Part shown: positions 59,608 through 64,000 of the stretch, in pieces
How the letters are laid out: every line of letters begins with the position of its first letter
Numbering within the stretch: the stretch's first letter is position 1
Assembly (NCBI RefSeq): GCF_900113875.1
Contig: NZ_FORA01000008.1
Coordinates: forward strand, 1-64,000
Length of the DNA stretch: 64,000 bases
Reading direction: 5' to 3'
DNA from: Jannaschia pohangensis
Lineage (GTDB): Bacteria > Pseudomonadota > Alphaproteobacteria > Rhodobacterales > Rhodobacteraceae
Notes under the pieces: model-generated
What the model saw: the letters and a program-made list of their open reading frames with translations, nothing else
Told to the model about the DNA's origin: nothing
Database searches by the model: none
Position numbers and translations under genes: made by a program

Positions 59608-61902
59608 CTGGACGTCGATCCGAAATTCAAATCTTCGGCCAGACTGGCGCGCAATCGTCGGATCAAACGACGTGCCGCCTGGGCGGGGGGTATCGTCGGC
59701 ACGCTGGCGGTGGTCGGTCTGATCCTTGCGGGGGGCGCGTGGCTCTGGCCCGGCGGCGAAGACCCGGACGGCCCGCAGATGGTGCAGATCGACACCGGCG
59801 AGGAAGAGGCCGCTCTGCCGCCGCCCACGCGGGCCAGTCTGGTCGGGCTGCGTGGAGACCCCCTGATCCTGCGGCTGGAGGAGGGCGATGCGCAGAGCGG
59901 GCCGCGCGTCCTGCCGACATCGCCACCGCTTGCGACGCGCGCGGCGACCGGCGTGTCGGTCATCGCCACCCCGCTGCTGACCCGGGCGGCGCGGCTGGCC
60001 ACGGCCCTGCCCAGTTCGCGCGAGGATTTCGCGCTGTTCCAGGCGCAGCGGGCCGAGGGTTTGTCGAGCCTGCTCAACGATGATCCGACGGAGGAGGAGG
60101 CCGCGCCGGGGCGTGTCGTCTCGGGCGAGGAGGCAGAGGCCGCGGCGGGCAGTTGGGGCGAGGTGATCGACACTGGGCAGGCGGTCGAGGAAGTGTCTTT
60201 CGTCGAGACGGCGATCGAGAACACCACCAGCATCGTGTCCATCCTCCCCGAGGCACGGCGTAGCGAATTGTTCGCCGACACGGTGGTGGTCGTCCGGGTG
60301 GAACAATCGCTCGAGACGCTGTTGTCGCTCAACGGTCTGTCCGAGGATGCGGCGGCGCAGGTCGTGGCCGGGATCGGGCGGATCACCGGGCTGACGGATG
60401 GCGCGGCGGTGCAATTGCCGCTGGAGGCGCTGCCAGTCGGGTCGGTGGTGGGGCTGCGGATGCAGTCGGGGCAATTGCTCCAGATGTCGCTTTACGGGCC
60501 CGAGGGCTATGCCTTCAGCGTGGCGCAGGTGGGGGCGGGGCGCTTTGCCGCCGCCGCCGACCCCTGGATCGAGGCGGATCTGATGGACCGGAGCCGCGAC
60601 TTGCGGCAGGACGCGGTGGCCACGCGCGATGTCCGCCTGCTGGACGCGATCTGGAGCGCCGCGTTGCAGGGCGGGCTGGAGGGGTCGGTGACGGGCGAAT
60701 TGCTGGTGATGATGTCGAAGCGCTTCGACCTGGACCGCAATGCAGCACCCGGGGACCGGCTGATCCTGCTGCATGGGACGGGCGCGGGGGCCGAGTCGGT
60801 GCTCTATGCGGGGGTCGAGGGGCCGTCGGGGCCGATGGCCTGTTTCGTGGTGAAGGATGCCGCGGGCGGCTTCGGCTGCCACGATCCGGATGCCACTGTG
60901 TCCGGCGGCGGCATGTCGGGGGCCCTGGTCACCCCGGTGGCGGGCACGCGGACCAGTGGGTTCGGGCCCCGGATGCACCCGATCCTCAAGCAGTTGCGCA
61001 ATCACAATGGCGTCGATTGGGCGGCCCCGACCGGAACGCCCGTCATGGCGGCGGCGGCGGGGAAGATCGCGGTGCGGGGCGCGGGCGGGGGTTATGGCAA
61101 TGTGGTCTATATCGACCATCCGGGCGGGTTGCAGACACGGTATGCCCACCTCGACCGGTTCGAGCCGGGGCAGGAGGTCGGCAGCCAGGTCGCGGCGGGC
61201 GACCGGATCGGATACGTTGGGACCACGGGGCGGTCGACGGGGCCGCACCTGCATTTCGAATTGCACGTGGCGGGCAGGCCGGTCGATCCGTTGACCTTCG
61301 CATCGGCCCCGACCGGCGGCGACAGCGGCGGGGCCAGTGCAGCGGTCGATGCGCTGGTGAACCGGATCATCGAGGTGGAGAGCGCGGGCAACGCGGCGGC
61401 CAAGAACCCCTTGTCGACGGCAACGGGCCTGGGCCAGTTCATCGAGAGCACATGGCTGCGCATGATGCGGACCTATCGCCCGGACCTGGTGGCCAAGATG
61501 GACCGGCAGGCGCTTCTGGCGCTGCGCACCGATCCCTATCTGTCGCGGGAAATGGTGCGGAATCTTGCGCGGGAGAGCGAGAGCTATCTGCGCGCGCGGG
61601 GTCACCAAATCACCGCCGGACGGCTCTATCTTGCGCATTTCCTGGGGGCGGAGGGGGCCGACAGGTCGCTGCGCAACGACCCGAACCTGTCGGTGTTGCA
61701 GGTCATGGGGGCGGGCGTCGTCGGTGCCAATCCATTCCTGCGCAACATGAGCAACCTCGACATGCAGAACTGGGCCGAACGCAAGATGAGCGGGCGCGGG
61801 GCGTCGGCCCCCGTGATCGCATCCGCCCCTGTTGCGGCCCCGGTGTCGGAGGAGACGAAAGCCTATCTCGGGGCGGTTGAGGAGCTGCTGGAGCAGTTGT
61901 GA
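59608..61902 (+). CDS. Membrane-anchored M23 endopeptidase fused to a lytic transglycosylase-like domain
   Basis: 764 residues if a CTG at 59608 is the start; the first conventional start, GTG 59710, would give 730 residues but cut into the transmembrane helix (GIVGTLAVVGLILAGGAWLW) and drop its Arg/Lys-rich cytoplasmic flank (RLARNRRIKRRAAW). A ~350-residue periplasmic region with an ETLLSLNGLSEDAAAQVVAG LysM/OapA-like stretch precedes the M23 (LytM) domain with intact zinc motifs NHNGVDWAAP and GPHLHFELHV. A lytic transglycosylase-like domain follows (IIEVESAGNAAAKNPLSTAT, GLGQFIESTWLRMM, catalytic Glu). It should cut both peptide cross-links and glycan strands. Confidence 0.85.
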   Translation: MDVDPKFKSSARLARNRRIKRRAAWAGGIVGTLAVVGLILAGGAWLWPGGEDPDGPQMVQIDTGEEEAALPPPTRASLVGLRGDPLILRLEEGDAQSGPRVLPTSPPLATRAATGVSVIATPLLTRAARLATALPSSREDFALFQAQRAEGLSSLLNDDPTEEEAAPGRVVSGEEAEAAAGSWGEVIDTGQAVEEVSFVETAIENTTSIVSILPEARRSELFADTVVVVRVEQSLETLLSLNGLSEDAAAQVVAGIGRITGLTDGAAVQLPLEALPVGSVVGLRMQSGQLLQMSLYGPEGYAFSVAQVGAGRFAAAADPWIEADLMDRSRDLRQDAVATRDVRLLDAIWSAALQGGLEGSVTGELLVMMSKRFDLDRNAAPGDRLILLHGTGAGAESVLYAGVEGPSGPMACFVVKDAAGGFGCHDPDATVSGGGMSGALVTPVAGTRTSGFGPRMHPILKQLRNHNGVDWAAPTGTPVMAAAAGKIAVRGAGGGYGNVVYIDHPGGLQTRYAHLDRFEPGQEVGSQVAAGDRIGYVGTTGRSTGPHLHFELHVAGRPVDPLTFASAPTGGDSGGASAAVDALVNRIIEVESAGNAAAKNPLSTATGLGQFIESTWLRMMRTYRPDLVAKMDRQALLALRTDPYLSREMVRNLARESESYLRARGHQITAGRLYLAHFLGAEGADRSLRNDPNLSVLQVMGAGVVGANPFLRNMSNLDMQNWAERKMSGRGASAPVIASAPVAAPVSEETKAYLGAVEELLEQL

Positions 61903-62116
61903 CGGGTGCTTGACGCGCGGGCATCTTTCGGAGGTCCGACAGCAATTCGGAAGGCAATTCAGAAGTTTGCCGCTTCGGTTTGATCGTCTGAGAGCGTGAC
62001 TTGTGTCCCGCAGGCCAATCCGTTGAGAAAACGCACATTACTTATGCTTTCGTCACAAAGTTGCCAAAAAATTCGGCATTTGTAGAACCAGCTCAACGTA
62101 AAGTAGAAGGTTCGAA
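61903..62116. promoter_or_regulatory. Leader of the ammonium transporter gene with a 12-bp tandem repeat
   Basis: 214 bp without a gene. GCAATTCGGAAG (61942-61953) is followed at once by GCAATTCAGAAG (61954-61965), one mismatch, suggesting a regulator site. No convincing sigma-54 -24/-12 pair was found. The last ~90 bp are AT-rich. Confidence 0.4.
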
Positions 62117-63406
62117 ATGTTTAGAAATCTGTGTGGATCTGCGGTGGCCATCGCCCTGCTCGCCGCACCCGCCGCCGCGCAACAAGCGGACGCAGGTGTC
62201 TCGCCCTATCTCATGAATACACTGTTCATCGTGTTCTGCGGTATCCTCGTCATGTGGATGACAGCCGGTTTCACGATGCTGGAAGTCGGCTTCGTCCGCG
62301 AAAAGAACGTCATCAACCAATGCGCGAAGAACATCGGTCTCTTCGCTATCGCGTCGACGGCCTTCGTGCTGACCGGATATGGCATCATGTTCCCGAACGG
62401 CAGCTGGATCATCCCAGGCGTCGTCGGCTTTGAAGGTATCATCGAGATCGACGGTGTCGTTGACGCCGGTGCCGACTTCGTCGGTCGCGGCCATTCCGCT
62501 GCCGCCGACATCTTCTTCCAGTCGATGTTCTGCGTCGCCGTCGCCTCGATCATCTCGGGTGCCATCGCCGAGCGCATGAACCTTGCCGCGTTCTTCATCT
62601 TCACCGCCATCCTGACTGCCGTCATATATCCGATCCAGGCATCCTGGACCTGGGGCGGCGGCTTCCTCGCCAGCGATCTGGGCTTCAAGGATCTGGCCGG
62701 CAGCACGGTCGTTCACGTGACCGGCGGCATGGCGGCCCTGACCGGTGCACTGTTCGTCGGCGCGCGCAACGGACGGTTCGTCGACGGCAAGAAGGTGGCG
62801 CTCGGCCATTACTCGATGCCGCTGGCGACCATCGGTGCGCTGATCCTGTGGATGGGCTGGTATGGCTTCAACGCTGGCTCCTATCTCAGCTTCTCGTCGG
62901 ATTCCGATGCGGCGAACGTGTCGCGGATCTTCCTCAACACGAATCTGGCGGCCGCCGGTGCGGTCATCGTCGGGGCGTTCCTGTCCTACCTGAACTCGGG
63001 TCGCTTCGATCTGGCGTTCATGCTGAACGGGGCGCTTGGCGGTCTGGTCGCGATCACGGCAGAGCCGCTTTACCCCGAGCCCTTCGCCGCCTTCTCGATC
63101 GGTCTGGTCGCGGGAATCATCATCGTCCTGTCCTCGCAGCTGATCGACTACTTCAAGATCGACGATGTCGTCGGGGCCATCCCGGTTCACCTCTTCTGCG
63201 GTATCTGGGGCACCCTTGTTGTTGCCTTCACGAACCCGGACGCGACCTTCCTGGGGCAGCTGTCGTCGTTGCTGATCGTCATCACCTATGTCGGGGTGGC
63301 CACCAGCGCCGTCTGGATGTTGCTGAAGGCGACGATCGGCCTGCGGGTGACGTCGGACGCGGAAAACCGCGGCGGCGACGAAACCGCCTTCGTCCTGGGC
63401 AGCTGA
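62117..63406 (+). CDS. amt: Ammonium transporter Amt
   Basis: 429 residues, signal peptide FRNLCGSAVAIALLAAPAAA then eleven transmembrane helices. Key residues: the pore twin-His in VVHVTGGMAAL and VHLFCGIWGTL, WTWGGGFL, AERMNLAAF and MWMTAGFTMLEVGFVREKN. It conducts ammonium across the inner membrane. The start is supported by GAAGGTTCGAA. No glnK partner is adjacent, which is usual only for accessory Amt copies. Confidence 0.93.
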   Translation: MFRNLCGSAVAIALLAAPAAAQQADAGVSPYLMNTLFIVFCGILVMWMTAGFTMLEVGFVREKNVINQCAKNIGLFAIASTAFVLTGYGIMFPNGSWIIPGVVGFEGIIEIDGVVDAGADFVGRGHSAAADIFFQSMFCVAVASIISGAIAERMNLAAFFIFTAILTAVIYPIQASWTWGGGFLASDLGFKDLAGSTVVHVTGGMAALTGALFVGARNGRFVDGKKVALGHYSMPLATIGALILWMGWYGFNAGSYLSFSSDSDAANVSRIFLNTNLAAAGAVIVGAFLSYLNSGRFDLAFMLNGALGGLVAITAEPLYPEPFAAFSIGLVAGIIIVLSSQLIDYFKIDDVVGAIPVHLFCGIWGTLVVAFTNPDATFLGQLSSLLIVITYVGVATSAVWMLLKATIGLRVTSDAENRGGDETAFVLGS

Positions 63407-63436
63407 CCTGTCGGTCGGCCCCCGGGCCACACACAA

Positions 63437-63470
63437 CGGCCAAAGCAGGCGACCCCGTCCGCTTTGGCCG
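63437..63470. terminator. Hairpin after amt
   Basis: CGGCCAAAGC and GCTTTGGCCG form a perfect 10-bp stem with a 14-base loop 30 bases after the amt stop, nested within further GC-rich inverted sequence. No U-run is present. Confidence 0.5.
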
Positions 63471-63535
63471 AGAGACCGGCCCCCGGGGCCACGTTTGGGT
63501 AAGATCATTGCGATGGACGCAATGGAGTATGGTAC

Positions 63536-64000
63536 ATGAAAACAATAATATACGGTATGGTCATGTCTCTGGGGCTCGTCGCGAATGGGGCCCTGGCGGA
63601 ACAGATGATCAGCGTCGACGGGGTCGAATACACGCTGTCCTCGCTGATGGCCAATTGTCAGGAAAAGAACTCTGACCCGGCCGAGCAGATCGCCTGCTTC
63701 AACAACGTCTCGCAGCTGATCCAGGAACAATCGGTTGAGGAAGAGGCAGACGCCCTGTCGGTGCCCGAAGCGCTCGACGCCCTGCGGTCGCTGGCCCAGT
63801 ATCAGGACGATGAAACGGGCCTCGCCATCGTCGGCGAGGGGTGCAGCATCCGCATCGTCTACTTCAACAACTACTTCCACATCAGCCGCCGCAACATCTC
63901 GAACATCGATCTGTTCAGCGCGGCCTTCGACGTTTCGAAATTGCAGCTTGACCGATCCGTCGGTGTGGCGGGGTCGCAGGCACCGCTGTCGAGAGGCCAG
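63536..64000 (+). CDS. Secreted protein of unknown function, 3' end cut by the window edge
   Basis: 155 codons from the ATG at 63536, open to the window end. Signal peptide KTIIYGMVMSLGLVANG ending ALA. The mature chain (QMISVDGVEYTLSSLMANCQ, EKNSDPAEQIACFNNVSQL) has paired Cys in a helical hairpin, then an acidic stretch and a beta-rich part (GCSIRIVYFNNYFHISRRN). I do not recognise the family. It lies 129 bp after amt, behind a hairpin, so it probably has its own promoter. Confidence 0.75.
   Translation, partial: MKTIIYGMVMSLGLVANGALAEQMISVDGVEYTLSSLMANCQEKNSDPAEQIACFNNVSQLIQEQSVEEEADALSVPEALDALRSLAQYQDDETGLAIVGEGCSIRIVYFNNYFHISRRNISNIDLFSAAFDVSKLQLDRSVGVAGSQAPLSRGQ

Noticed and set aside
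61946-61972. Sigma-54 promoter for amt
   Set aside because: GGCA...TTTGC words exist but the GG-N10-GC spacing is not met.

Overview
The window reads as a piece of a large extrachromosomal replicon (plasmid or chromid) from a high-GC alphaproteobacterium, most likely Rhodobacterales (roseobacter group). Reasons: a replication module made of a DnaA-domain-I-like initiator next to parA-parB and five copies of an 18-bp palindrome (50688-54296), which is a plasmid type known from that order; TRAP and ABC uptake operons typical of roseobacters; uniformly high GC. No rRNA, tRNA, insertion sequence or CRISPR array was seen. No species is claimed.

Left arm (1-17038): the 3' part of a giant autotransporter adhesin with 330-bp tandem repeats, then a type VI secretion (T6SS) block tssK-tssL-tssM-tagF-pppA-ppkA. 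It carries the membrane complex plus the threonine-phosphorylation switch (kinase, phosphatase, TagF). Other T6SS parts (sheath, Hcp, VgrG, TssJ, Fha) are not here. A hydroxypyruvate isomerase-like gene follows.

17094-21927: a vapBC-type toxin-antitoxin pair, then a compact envelope-modification operon: eptA (lipid A phosphoethanolamine transferase), dgkA, and a response regulator/sensor kinase pair.

22099-34783: a long leftward catabolic block under a divergent RpiR regulator. It holds an N-formylglutamate amidohydrolase-family enzyme, a TRAP importer, a PuuA-like glutamine synthetase, an aldehyde dehydrogenase, an iron alcohol dehydrogenase and a PotDABC-type ABC importer. Together these suggest gamma-glutamylation-based breakdown of an amine or amino alcohol. 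34792-42284 holds pbpC and a bacterial alpha-2-macroglobulin. 42376-49816 is a second leftward catabolic operon (sugar-type ABC importer, cupin, HpcH aldolase, alpha/beta hydrolase, RraA-like) with a divergent GntR regulator.

50688-54334 is the replication/partition module. 54335-61902 is the least familiar part: ExbB, two different ExbD proteins (one lacking the conserved membrane aspartate) and a TonB-position protein that has no TonB domain. Its C-terminus is instead related to the C-terminus of the T6SS kinase PpkA 40 kb away. Beside it lie small secreted proteins and a membrane-anchored M23 peptidase/lytic transglycosylase fusion. This looks like an energised envelope machine without a clear published counterpart known to me. 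The window ends with an ammonium transporter and a truncated secreted protein.
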